Below are positions 24,937 through 36,200 of a stretch of DNA of 64,000 nt, piece by piece (position 1 is the first letter of the stretch; each line of letters begins with the position of its first letter). A program made the translations under genes and the position numbers. A model generated the notes under the pieces. That model ran no database searches, was not told the DNA's origin, and worked only from the letters and a program-made list of their open reading frames with translations. The stretch is from Raphanus sativus (taxonomy: Eukaryota > Streptophyta > Magnoliopsida > Brassicales > Brassicaceae). The stretch spans positions 2,728,001-2,792,000 of the forward strand of contig NC_079517.1 in NCBI RefSeq assembly GCF_000801105.2, given 5' to 3'.

Positions 24937-25852
24937 ATGGCGAGATTGACGGTGCTGATTGCTGCGGTGGTACTGGCTTATGTAGTGGTGATGCCAGTGC
25001 CGGGAGTGACCGCGAAGAAGTATACCGTCGGTGACAACAAGTTCTGGAACCCAAACATCAACTACACCATCTGGGCTCAGGGAAAGCATTTCTACCTCGG
25101 TGACTGGCTCTGTATGCTCTCTTTCTCTCCCTCTACGTTTCTCTTGCATCTGTTTATATTAGATCTGACTTTTTGAAATGTGCTTTGCTTTAAATCTACT
25201 ACTAATATTTTCAAAAAAAAAAAAATAACTTTTTCTACCAAAGTTGTCGGACTTTACGAGTTTCAACAATGCGATTGAAAGGATCATCAATTTTTTGTAG
25301 GTTTTGTTTCTATAAATGTTTCCTGATTAGTCCAGATCTGGTTAGACCAACATTGTTAAGGTTGTCTGAGTAAGACACAGTCTCTCATTCCCTCTGTTCA
25401 CTGTCTGATAAACAGTAACCTTTCTGGTTGAAATCTTTAATCAAGCATTACCACTATAGCTCAAACACAAATCATGGGTCCTTTTTTTTTTGCTTTTCTG
25501 ATATGATGTTATGTTTTATTGTTGTCTCTTGTTGTCAGATTTCGTGTTCGACAGAAACCAACACAACATTCTCGAAGTAAACAAAACCGACTACGAAAAC
25601 TGCAATTCCGACCATCCTCTCGTAAACTGGACACGTGGAGCAGGGAGAGACGTTGTCCCTCTCAACGTGACCAAGCACTACTATCTGCTCGACGGAAAGG
25701 GTGGATGTTACGGAGGCATGAAGCTCGCTGTTAAAGTAGAGAAGCTCCCTCCTCCACCAAAATCGGCACCTGTCAAGAACATTGGATCAGTCTCCGTGGT
25801 CACAGGTCTCGCTCAGTTCATGATTCCGTTTGCCCTGTTAAGGATGTGGTAA
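24937..25852 (+). CDS. ENODL17: Early nodulin-like protein 17 (phytocyanin-like)
   Basis: Secreted cell-surface plastocyanin-like protein. Two exons (about 24937-25111 and 25539-25852) give about 162 residues, with the intron inside the conserved GDWL(Y)FVFDRNQHN stretch, the usual phytocyanin intron position. A signal peptide (MARLTVLIAAVVLAYVVV to VTAKK) is followed by a single plastocyanin-like domain from KKYTVGDNKFWNPNINYT to YGGMKLAVKVEKL. The two disulfide cysteines are present (YENCNSDHP and GKGGCYGG). As in other ENODL proteins, copper-ligand positions are not conserved, so it probably does not bind copper. The C-terminus is hydrophobic (VTGLAQFMIPFALLRMW), consistent with a weak or lost GPI signal; it is shorter than the Arabidopsis tail as I recall it. 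Confidence 0.92.
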
Positions 25853-26623
25853 GTGACCAATCTCACAGTTTTTTTGGATCACATCCAAATTGCAAAAAAC
25901 AAAAACCTAAAATTCTTTTTCAGGGAAAATCATTTAAGTTAGAAATGTCCAATCAGTTCAATTTTCTTTATTAATGTTTTGTTTTGTTTTGTTTGTGTGT
26001 TTGAATTAATTGTCTAAAAGGGGCTGTACTTGATTTATTTTGCTGAAATATTAATTGTTGAAACAATGAGAGAGTGTATTATCTGGATGATGTGTGAATG
26101 AAATCATATAAAAATAGAAAATTTTAAATATGATTTCTACTAACGTATGTTTGGCTTATCTGTTCCATGTGAGTGCATCTGTGATTGTACGTAATTCCAG
26201 TATTGAAATCCAACCACCACATGTCCCTTTCATAAAGCTGTCAAAATCTACTACCAAATAGATTTGAAATTAATATGTTTCAAGTATGAAACAAAAGAAC
26301 AATATTTAGTTACGTGTATGTTTACGTAATGGTGTGTTTTTAAATTTTGTATGGAGGGGATGGATGTAAGTAGATTTCATATGGACCCCCTAACTGAATA
26401 TGAAAATGATGATGCTGATTGTGTGGGGACGATAAATATAACGAAGATTCTGGACGATCTTTTTTGGGCTGCAAGCATTCTAGCCCAAAATAAGGCCCAT
26501 TAAGCCGCGTGACGTGAAGATTTTCCCCGGGAAAATTGAACACGAGACCAAAAGTTCGCAGTTATTAAAAGTTAGGGATTGAGAGGATATAAAGCACGAA
26601 CATTTGATCATTTTTATTACCTT
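25853..26623. other. Spacer, ENODL17 3' region and PPR upstream
   Basis: About 770 bases. The first part should contain the ENODL17 3' UTR; the last 250 bases precede the PPR gene. Nothing else recognised. Confidence 0.5.
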
Positions 26624-28486
26624 ATGAAATGCTTATCGAACCAAAGAGTTCGTCTCTTTCTCCGACACTGTTCGCAGCACCGCTCGTTGCTCCGTGTCGG
26701 AAAGGAGCTACACGCCGTTTTGACAACTTCTGGATCGAAGAAAGCTCCGAGGTCTTACCTTAGCAACTCGCTCTTTCAGTTCTATGCTGCCTCCGGAGAT
26801 ATGACCAATGCCCAGAAGGTGTTCGACGAAATTCCTCTGTCAGAAAAAGACAATGTGGATTGGACAACTTTGCTGTCCTCTCTTTCTCGGTACGGGTTTT
26901 TGGTTGATTCGATGAAGCTCTTCGTGGAGATGAGAAGGAAAAGAGTTGAGATTGATGACGTGGCTGCGGTCTGCTTGTTTGGCGTGTGTGCCAAGTTAGA
27001 GGATCTATGGTTCGGCGAACAGGGACATGGGTTTGCTGTAAAGATGGGACTTTTGAATAGTGTAAAGGTTTGTAATGCTCTTATGGATATGTATGGGAAA
27101 TGTGGTTTTGTGGGTGAAGTTAGACGGTTATTTGAGATGTTAGAGGAGAAGAGCGTTGTCTCATGGACGGTGGTTTTGGACACGGTTGTGAAATGGGAGG
27201 GGTTGGAGAATGGAAGAAAAGTTTTCGACGAAATGCCTGAGAGAAATGCTGTTGCTTGGACGGTTATGGTTGCTGGATATGTGGGAGCTGGGTTTACAGG
27301 CGAAGCGTTGGAGCTTCTGGAGGAAATGGTGTTTAAATGTGGGCATGGTTTGAATTTCGTCACTCTTTGCTCGTTGCTATCGGCATGTGCGCAATCAGGA
27401 AACCTGGTTATTGTGAGATGGGTTCATGTGTATGCGTTGAAGACAGGGGAGGAAGAGATGTGTGATCATGTCATGGTGGGAACGGCATTGGTTGATATGT
27501 ATGCCAAATGTGGAAACATAGATTCTTCCATGAAAGTCTTCAGATTGATGCGTAGGAGGAATGTGGTAACATGGAACGCTTTGTTTAGTGGGTTAGCAAT
27601 GCACGGGAAAGGTAGGGTGGTGATTGACATGTTCCCAGAGATGGTAAGAGAAGTGAAGCCAGATGACTTAACCTTCAGTGCTGTCTTAAGTGCTTGCAGC
27701 CACTCCGGGTTGGTAGAAGAAGGTTGGCGGTGTTTCCACAGCCTCAGACTCTATGGTTTGGAACCTAAGGTTGACCATTATGCATGTATGGTAGATCTTT
27801 TGGGGCGAGCTGGTCGTATTGAAGAAGCAGAGATGTTGATGAGGGAAATGACAGTGCCTCCGAATGAAGTTGTTCTCGGTTCACTTCTAGGCTCGTGTAG
27901 CGTCCATGGAAAGCTGGAGATAGCCGAACGGATTGAAAGAGAGCTCGTTCAGATGAGTCCAGGCAACATGGAATACCAAATAGTTTTATCCAACATGTAT
28001 GCTGCAGAAGGAAGGAGCGACGTTGTAGATAGGTTAAGAGGAAGTATGAGAAACAGAGGAATCAGGAAAACACCTGGTATGAGTTCCATTCACGTGAACG
28101 GCTCAGTTCATCGGTTTAGTGCAGGAGATAGATCACATCCGAGAACGAAAGAGATTTACTTGAAGTTGAATGAAGTGATTGAACGGATTAGATCAGCTGG
28201 TTATGTCCCTCATGTCTCTGCCCTGGTTTCTCCCTCGGAGGTTGACTTGGAGGACAAAGAGCTGGCTTTGTGCTTTCACAGTGAGAAACTGGCGGTCTGT
28301 TTCGGGCTTCTTGTAACTAAACCGAGGACACCTCTTTATGTCTTCAAGAATCTGAGGATATGTCAGGATTGTCATTCAGCTATGAAGATTGTTTCAAAGA
28401 TCTATGACCGAGAAATCATCATCAGAGATAGAAATAGATTTCATCAGTTCAAAGGAGGTTCTTGTTCTTGTTCCGATCACTGGTGA
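26624..28486 (+). CDS. PPR protein, PLS-E-DYW class (At5g15340-like)
   Basis: Single-exon pentatricopeptide repeat protein of about 620 residues; such proteins bind organellar RNA and direct C-to-U editing. The open frame extends 45 bases further upstream, but the Met at 26624 (MKCLSNQRVRLFLRHCSQ) matches the family start. Many PLS repeats are visible, for example VCNALMDMYGKCGFVGEVRR and HVMVGTALVDMYAKCGNIDS, followed by E motifs (VVLGSLLGSCSVHGKLEIAE) and a DYW domain with HSEKLAVCFG, the zinc-binding NLRICQDCH, and GGSCSCSDHW. The HxE and CxxCH deaminase residues are intact. The last three residues are DHW rather than DYW. The N-terminus is basic, consistent with organelle import, but mitochondrion versus plastid cannot be decided. 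Confidence 0.93.
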   Translation: MKCLSNQRVRLFLRHCSQHRSLLRVGKELHAVLTTSGSKKAPRSYLSNSLFQFYAASGDMTNAQKVFDEIPLSEKDNVDWTTLLSSLSRYGFLVDSMKLFVEMRRKRVEIDDVAAVCLFGVCAKLEDLWFGEQGHGFAVKMGLLNSVKVCNALMDMYGKCGFVGEVRRLFEMLEEKSVVSWTVVLDTVVKWEGLENGRKVFDEMPERNAVAWTVMVAGYVGAGFTGEALELLEEMVFKCGHGLNFVTLCSLLSACAQSGNLVIVRWVHVYALKTGEEEMCDHVMVGTALVDMYAKCGNIDSSMKVFRLMRRRNVVTWNALFSGLAMHGKGRVVIDMFPEMVREVKPDDLTFSAVLSACSHSGLVEEGWRCFHSLRLYGLEPKVDHYACMVDLLGRAGRIEEAEMLMREMTVPPNEVVLGSLLGSCSVHGKLEIAERIERELVQMSPGNMEYQIVLSNMYAAEGRSDVVDRLRGSMRNRGIRKTPGMSSIHVNGSVHRFSAGDRSHPRTKEIYLKLNEVIERIRSAGYVPHVSALVSPSEVDLEDKELALCFHSEKLAVCFGLLVTKPRTPLYVFKNLRICQDCHSAMKIVSKIYDREIIIRDRNRFHQFKGGSCSCSDHW

Positions 28487-28750
28487 ACAGATAAACGGCT
28501 GTACAATGTATCGATTCTCGATTGTAAACAAATTTGCAAAATGAGAGACATGGTTGAGACAATGAAGGACAAAATTATTGAAGATTTATAAAGTGCTGTT
28601 GTTCTTCTACAGTTCAAAAGCATTACAAAAGCTGTGAGCTGCAAAATGTAAAGAAAACTAAACAGGGATTGAAATGTGTTAATACTTTAGGACATGTCAG
28701 GGTGATAAGAAGAAGCAAATTCTCAAAATCTTGATCACAACAAGGAGGCA

Positions 28751-30350
28751 TCAGGGGGAAGGTCCATTGTCTTCCTTATCTGATTCATCTTTGCTCTGCA
28801 GATTCTCAGAGTTTGGAGAGTTTTCAGCAGTTACAGTCTCATCATCCTCGTTCTTAAGAAGCGAAGAGAATGATAGAGGATTGTAGGTCGAGCTGGCCTT
28901 TTGCAACCCTCGTATGGCTCTCATTGCAGCGAGTGTACTCCTGTATATATCGAGATTTTCATCTCCGAGAGTCGAAGAAGTCTGAGCTGAGATTCTCGGT
29001 GAGTTGTTTTGATGTGAGGATGAGACAGCGTTAGAAGACTCAACAACTTCGGCTTCGGATGGGAAGAGAAGCTCAAGATTGGCCTCACATTCACGGACTA
29101 ACCTGGTAAGTGGCTCAGTAGTAAAGAAGGGTTGATGGAGAACAACCTGTGTGAAAGGCAAACGAAGAAGTCCTCCTGTTCTTTTGTCATACTTCTTCAA
29201 AATTTTGACAAGTCCTGCAATCAGCGATGTCTTAGCATATACTATATATATGTACTTGGTGCGGCTCTTCTGAAGGAAAAATATAATCATACCTGCAAAG
29301 TTTAGGGAGCTGTAGTTTTTAAGGAGAACCATCTCGCCATGAATACTGACAAGGTCTCTGCGAATATCCATCATCTCTTCACTGAACTCGCTTTCTGAAG
29401 CGAACTCCCCATTCTTACAGTTCTTCTCCTTAATCTTCTCTATTCTCTCCTTCAGCTCCTGTTTACAAAACAGATTAAATAATACACTAATGTACAAAGT
29501 CCAATCAAAGCTTTAACATTAAACCGCATGAGTGAAAATTAAAAGAAAATAAAAAAAAAGCAAGAAGAAGATGAGACTGGATCATAGACCATTAACTTGC
29601 AAAGCCATCAGATCACTGTGACAAAACCACAAGCAATACAACGCTAACGAGTAGAGGATATTGTTAGACAATCCAACTATAAGAAGTCTGCACTACTAGT
29701 GAACTAAACTTAGAAGCCCATCTTCTAGAAATTCAAATTTCATTATTACAGTCATGTCCTTTAAGACAAGGAAGCAGAGATATAGAATCTACTTGGATCA
29801 CCAACTCGATCTAATAGTAAGGAAGAAAGAGCAATTGAGATCTCACTGATCAGATAGATCATCACTATAACTATAAGACTTAAATTCTATAAAAAAAAAA
29901 AAGCAAATTCGTTTCCAAAGATTCGAGATTAATCATCCTAAAGTTATAAACTTTGAACACTTTTTGTAGCTCTGGATCAGATTAGAATAAGAGAGGGAGG
30001 GGAGATTCAGACAAAACCTGTAATCTGATAACAAAGTCTTCTTCTTTATCGACGTAAAAGTCGTTAAATTTCTCGAGCTCCTCATTGAGTATCCTCACGA
30101 ACGAACCCTGGAGATCCTCCGCAGGCCTTGCAGCGTCGTCGTCGTCATCCGCTGCGGCGGAAGGAGATAAGTTAGTGGTGTCGGCGAAGACCTGACGGGA
30201 GTCGATGTGAGGGGAATCGTCGGCGGAGGAGGGGGGAGGGTGAGGGTAGTACTTGAGAAGCTTCTTCAAGGGTTTGTAGCAAAGGAACTTGTCTCTCCAC
30301 TCTGGTAACGTTTCTTCGAGGTGGGTTCGAAACTCTTTCCCGAATTTCAT
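28751..30350 (-). CDS. SPX4: SPX domain protein 4
   Basis: Phosphate-signalling protein whose SPX domain binds inositol pyrophosphates and then holds PHR transcription factors. Three exons on the minus strand (about 30018-30350, 29293-29458, 28751-29214) give about 320 residues; Arabidopsis SPX4 is 318. It starts [20 protein letters not shown], the SPX helix with the Lys-rich site ([13 protein letters not shown]), continues with [20 protein letters not shown], and ends the SPX domain with [15 protein letters not shown], which carries the ligand-contacting lysines. The C-terminal half is acidic and Ser-rich. The second intron (29215-29292) is 78 bases and stop-free in the reading frame, so intron retention would give a protein with 26 extra residues inside the SPX domain. 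The upstream in-frame Met at 30365 does not match the family. Confidence 0.94.
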
Positions 30351-31500
30351 CAGAGACAAAAACAAAACTTGTTTGGATCTGAGACGCAGAGAGATGAAGA
30401 TGGGTTGTTGGATAAGAACGAACGGTGAGGGATTTTGGTTTTTGAAGTCTTTTCTAGAGAGAGAAGAGGAATCTTTGAAAGCGCGAGGAATCTTTGTGAA
30501 AGTGGACGTGGATGGTTCTTACTCGTATTTAAATACTCTGACCTATTCAGTGTCTCCCTTTAATTTTTTCTTTTTTGAAGTCTTTTGTTATTAATTCGTT
30601 ACATAAAATACAAAATTAATTTAGCTCTGAACTAATTGGTACTCAGTCAAACCTTTAAAATAACAAAATTTAATTATCTGCTCGAATCAACAAAAAAAAA
30701 CTGGTACTGTTAATACTCTCTCTGTTTGTAAAATGTTCATTCTAATTATAATATTTTTTATCACACAAAATATCATTTTATAATTTTAATGAATATTATA
30801 TTTAATTTTAACTTAAAATTAATTGTAAACTATATTGATCTTTTAAATAATTTTATTTATTTCAAACATAATTGGTCAAACATGGATAATTAATAAAAAA
30901 TTAAATTTACTTAAATTATTTTTTAATCCGTGTGAGGAATATTAAAATGACTTTAGAAAAATGAAGGAAGTAATAAATAATTTTGAGATCTAATTTCAAT
31001 ATTAAAATGCTCCAACAAAAAAGGGAATATTAAATTGGCTGGACAAGAAAAATTAACACTAGTGAATCTTTAAATTATCAGTCGAATATAGTTTTGGTTT
31101 ACATCCCTTTTTATATTCACCAACTTGCGATTAGGCATATATATTATTTCCATCAAGGCCCATCAAATCATTCATATTATAGTATTACATCATTGTTATA
31201 ACTTTCTCTAAAGTGACTCTTAAACAAGACTGTCCACCTGAGATGAGCCTTTCACGGGCTTGAACAGGCATGTACAACTATACTATTAGAGAAAACTAAT
31301 CTAAAATATGCGTTATATATTCCGATTTATAAGATTCGTCTTACATATTACAAGATTCCTTCTATATTTAACGTATTGGTAGCCCTGGATCCACAGCATT
31401 GAATTCTCTAAATTTTTTTTATATTATCATTAACACACTTTTTAGTCACGACTCTAGAGTATTATTGGGCTAAACTGTATATGACCAAGAATAACATCTT
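30351..31500. other. SPX4 upstream spacer
   Basis: About 1.15 kb of AT-rich DNA. The SPX4 promoter should be in the first few hundred bases. I see no gene, no clear PHR1 site (GNATATNC) that I would defend, and no bounded repeat. Confidence 0.4.
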
Positions 31501-31524
31501 ACTTTTATATATTCTTCTTTGAGT

Positions 31525-31885
31525 TTGTGACAAGTCCTGAACTCCAAGATGTCTTTAGCATGTGATAAGATTTTTTCAAAGGAAAAAAAGAGAAAAAACA
31601 TACTATATCAATTTTTTATAAATTTTGATAAGTCCTGGAAGCCAATATGTTATAGCATGTGATAAGGATTGTTTAAAAGATTTTCTTAAAGATATCATTC
31701 ATATCTGGAAGTGCAACATTTAGGGAGGTGTAGTTTTTATTAGTACAAGTAATTGTGTTGCGAAACAAATTCAAAGGCTAGTTTTTGTCAGAAACCGCAC
31801 CGTTTTGGTGGGAATACAATGATGTTTTGGTTGGTATGGTCTTCAAAGCCTGAAAAATTCAAATTTTCTTTAAGCCTCAAAAATC
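31525..31885 (-). pseudogene. Degenerate SPX4-exon and CGS-tail copies
   Basis: Two imperfect copies of the SPX4 exon-intron border region lie here (about 31525-31570 and 31618-31740): GACAAGTCCTG...GATGTCTTTAGCAT and TTTAGGGAGGTGTAGTTTTTA match SPX4 at 29205-29320. Straight after, 31771-31885 matches the 3' end of the CGS-like gene (CTAGTTTTTGTCAGAAACCG here, CTAGTTTTTGTCGGAAACCG at 33291). All pieces are in the same orientation as the intact genes. They are non-coding debris of a tandem duplication or rearrangement. Confidence 0.7.
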
Positions 31886-32085
31886 CCTCACACGGCACTA
31901 GACAACACAACACAATAGGTATTGTTTTTGAACTTCAACAAAATAGATATTAGATATTATATTTAAGTTGTCCAAACCCTATTAAACAACTATTGCTTTG
32001 ACTGTTTCCTTTTTTGCTGAAATTTTTAAATTGATTATCAATAAAAAAAATTCAGACCATCAAGATTTACGCTTTCATGAAGTAG

Positions 32086-32295
32086 ACTCTGTTCTTGATG
32101 GTTTTATCTCACACGAACCATGTAGGCTACACTCGAGATTTCCATGATGACATCTACTGTTCCGCTCCCGCCATAAGTTATAGGCTACACTCTGGGGATT
32201 TCCCATGGTGACGTCTACTGTTCTTGATGGTTTTATCAATCACACTAACCATGTAGACTACATTCTGGAGCTTTCCATGGTGCCTTGACTGTTTC
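32086..32295. repeat. Short tandem repeat array, about three units
   Basis: A unit of about 60-75 bases containing CATGTAGGCTACACTC and TTTCCATGGTGAC and CTACTGTTCTTGATGGTTTT recurs about three times with mismatches. Origin unknown; it lies between the two sets of gene fragments. Confidence 0.6.
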
Positions 32296-32859
32296 AGTAA
32301 TTTTTGGTTTTTTTTTTTTTTTCAGATTTTGGTTTTGATTTTTTAATTGAGAACTTTAATCTTTTTAAAAAAAATTATGATAATACATTACAGCATTGAT
32401 TAGAACCTAACATAATTTAAAATAAATATATGCAGTTTATATTGAGAATTACTCTTTTGAGTTGAAATGAGTGTATTTGACATTCCAGAAAAAACTTTAA
32501 TTTCTTTTAGAAACTTAAAATAAAAAGATCTAACATAAGATTGAAAATGAAATTTTATAATTTATTTCTCATATATATATTTAAACATTTCGAATTTAAA
32601 AAAAAATCATTGTATGAGGCAATATTTTTATTAATACCAACAGTTTCACTCCACTTAAACATAGTTATAACATATTATGTACATATATTTAATATAAAAA
32701 TATTCCAAAATTAAAAATTCATACACTGTTTAGAAAAACTACATATTTAAACAAATTTAAGAATGAAAAATAATTCAACTTTATAAACCGCATGACAAAA
32801 ATCTAGTCTTAATTTTTTATATAATTTTTTTTTATGACCCTAGTATTCGGATGTTCCAA

Positions 32860-33055
32860 AGGACTCTCAACTAGCATTTAAAAATTATCCACCGAAAATT
32901 TGGGCTTTGCCCACCAGGAAATCCGCCGAAAATATCAAGAGGAACCGATGATCACCTCCATATTAATCAATTTGTGGCCGGGATTTAAACTCAGATAATA
33001 AAATTCATAGTAGTGATTGTGAACATTTTACCACCAGACCACAAAGCGCATTCAT
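32860..33055 (-). mobile_element. Possible SINE fragment
   Basis: On the minus strand near 33053-32975 the sequence has a tRNA-like layout: TGTGGTCTGGTGGTAAAATG (box A-like) and, about 45 bases on, GAGTTTAAATCCCGG (box B-like). Plant SINEs have this head. The rest down to 32860 could be its body, but I see no clear tail or target duplication. Confidence 0.35.
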
Positions 33056-33074
33056 AATCTTTCTTTTGATATTT

Positions 33075-33175
33075 GGACAAGTGAACTCCATGTGATGAGA
33101 ATTGTTTAGCTATTTTAAGATATAGTATTATATCCTGCAAGTGCAACATTTAGGGAGCTATAGTTTTTGCACTAT
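33075..33175 (-). pseudogene. SPX4-exon fragment next to the CGS-like gene
   Basis: A further degenerate copy of the SPX4 border (GTGCAACATTTAGGGAGCTA then TAGTTTTTGC) lies about 115 bases beyond the stop of the CGS-like gene. The order SPX4 fragment then CGS 3' end is the same as in the degenerate copy at 31618-31885, so the two were duplicated as one block. Confidence 0.6.
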
Positions 33176-33290
33176 TGTTTTTTTGCCAGCAACATCTTAC
33201 GTCAACGGTTATCTAATTTCAGAAATGTCAACAAGTTGAAAGAAGGACAAAAGGGAACACAGATCAATTGAAAGTGAACGATTTGAACGG

Positions 33291-36200
33291 CTAGTTTTTG
33301 TCGGAAACCGCACCGTTTTGGTTGGAAAACGATGAAGCTTTGACGGGTATGGTTTCAAGAGCCTGAAGAATGTCAGCCTTCAAGTCCTCAAAGTCTTCAA
33401 TACCAAAACTGAAGCGAACTAAGTTGTCTTTGAGTCCATATTTGAGTCTTTCTTCTCGTGGTACATCCCTAAATAAAAACCACCCAAACATTTATATTTA
33501 TATATGACCACAAATAGACAAAACCTTAACAAATCTTTTAGAGGGGACTATCATACCAGTTCCTTGTGGCCACGATGCTCTCGCATCCACCAAAAGATGT
33601 TGCAATGTAAGGGATCTTGAGGGAATCTATGAACTTGATCGTAGTCTCGAGATCTCCATCAATCTATTTGCAAATAAAAGAAAAGAACCAAACATCAACA
33701 ACATTGTTATTTACTTGTATTGGAAAAATAAATTACTTGTATCAAAATTGCATCAAATGTGATGTATTTGATTATTTTCTTTTTACCTCGAAAGTGACCA
33801 GACCACCAAAACCAGTCATTTGTCGCTTGGCTATGTGATGCTCGGGATGACTTGGAAGGCCAGGGTAGTAAACACGACTCACCTGACACGGTGATATTGC
33901 ATCAACTTTTCACATACAAAACTAATAAATAATGTAGGATCGTGGTGAAAATATTTATTTAAAAAAACCTTGGGATGTGCTTCTAAAACATGGGCCATTC
34001 TTAAAGCGGTTGAGTTCTGTTGTTTTACACGGAGATGCATCGTTTTGATGCCTCGGATGAGTAAATACGCAGCGTTCTGTTTTGCCAAAGACCCCATTAT
34101 CCAAAGGTTAATTAGAACTTATATTAGGACATATCCTAACTAAACCTTAAAGAACCACACCGACACAAACTAACAGGTATATGAAGAGATAACATTAGAG
34201 GAGGATCATAGATATTAACCGGACTAAGCGTGCCTCCCAAAAGATTGTGCATAATGCGAATCTCGGAAACCAACTTCATTGAACCAGATATGCATCCAGC
34301 AAGAACCTAGAGGAACAGACGGAACACAATCAGTTTTGATAACTTTCTGTGAACGAACGAAGACACACAAGTAGTTAGTTGAAGAAATAATTAAGCAATA
34401 TATATAAAGATATGTGGTCAATCTATTTATTGTTTCAAGTTAGAAGTTTATGATAACCAAGAATTTAACTTTTTTATTTCTTTCCAAACACTAATAAGGT
34501 TTAGGCTTCTGATTTACGCACATCGTTGTGGCCCCCTATGTACTTAGTAGCAGATTGGATAACGAGATCAGCACCCAAAGCAAGTGCCTTTTGATTCATA
34601 GGTGTTGCAATAGTACCATCTATACAGACAAGCGTTCCTTGTTTGTGACATATTTCTGAAACTAACTTAATGTCCATACATCGAAGAAACGGGTTTGTTG
34701 GGGACTCGATAAAGAACAAAGACACCTGAAGAACAGAACAGATAACAATTCACATATTGTTTTCCAATTTTGAACTATATCCTAAAAGAACTATTGTAAG
34801 TTATAAGACCTGATGGTTATTTACTACGGCCTCAAGCCCCGCGATGTCAGTAATGCCAATCAGAGTCACCTGGAAACACACACACACACACACAAATATC
34901 AAATGGCTAACCAGTGGACTCATAGGGAAGCAAAAAAGAAGGTGACATTCTTACAGTGATACCCATTTTGGGAAGAAAAGTCTCAATGAACATCCTTGTC
35001 TCCTTGTAACAATCTGTAGTTGTGACAATATGTCCACCTTTTGGAACAAGTGCCAAAAGCATAACGGTACTTGCACACATACCAGAAGCCATAACCAAAG
35101 TTGATTCAGCACCTTCAAGTGCACTAATCAAGAGAGCATATAATGAAAATTAATTAAGGAAAAAGAAACTCAGTAAAGGAACAGTAATCAAATACTTCAA
35201 GAGACAGAAAGGGAAAGAGAGAGACCTAATCTTCTCTTCGAGTACCATATTCGTTGGACTTCCATAACGAGTATACTCTTGACGTACAATCTTTTTCTCC
35301 TACGATATCCAAAATAAAGCTAGTCATCTTTATGAACAAATACTGCCGTTTTTGGTTAACTAACCATCACAAGAATCAACACAAGTGGATTAATTTTTAA
35401 CCAAATCAACATATTTCTTTTAGAAATCTTAAGGACAAGCATATATGTGTATATAAACGGACCTTGGAGTCGATAAGCTCGGAAGTATTCTTGTAGAAGA
35501 AGGTCACTGTGTTGACAACAGGGGTCGTTATAGAATTCGTGACTTTTTCACGACCTAATCTTTCACCTGACAATAAACCATAGTTAAATCCAGAGGCGGA
35601 CCCACATTGTAGAGAAGGGTGTCAAGTGACACAGGTTAAATTTAAAACAATTAATGATTGTAAGCTGTGATTAATAATTAACGATATCTCAGGTGGTTAC
35701 GTTTATTATCATTTGACACCCCTTTCCGAATGTACGATAGCTCAGGTGGTTAATAATGTACGATAGCTCAGGTGGTTTCGCCCTTTATCTATTAACTTAA
35801 ACCCACAACAAATCCCATTATCTCAGACTCTCCAGTCACGAAATTGACATTATTTTTCAAATGAATGCACATAAGACAAAACAAATGATGAAATGAAACA
35901 AGACGCACTTCTGATAAAGAGTTAACACGTAAAGGATAAGAATAAGAGGAATAATTGTTTACTTTACATGCACGCTGCACGTAAGTTAGGATAAAAATAA
36001 AAACTGAAGGAGAAGTCGACCTAGAACAACAATGGCAAAAATATTCTCTGTTATTTTTATTAATAATTATTCTAAATGTTACCATCTAGATAAAATATAC
36101 ATATATGCAATTATGCATATGTTTAACGTTTAATATATTACTAGATTTTGATCTGCGCTTCGAAAGTACGGGTATTATTTTTTACTTTTATGAAATAAAT

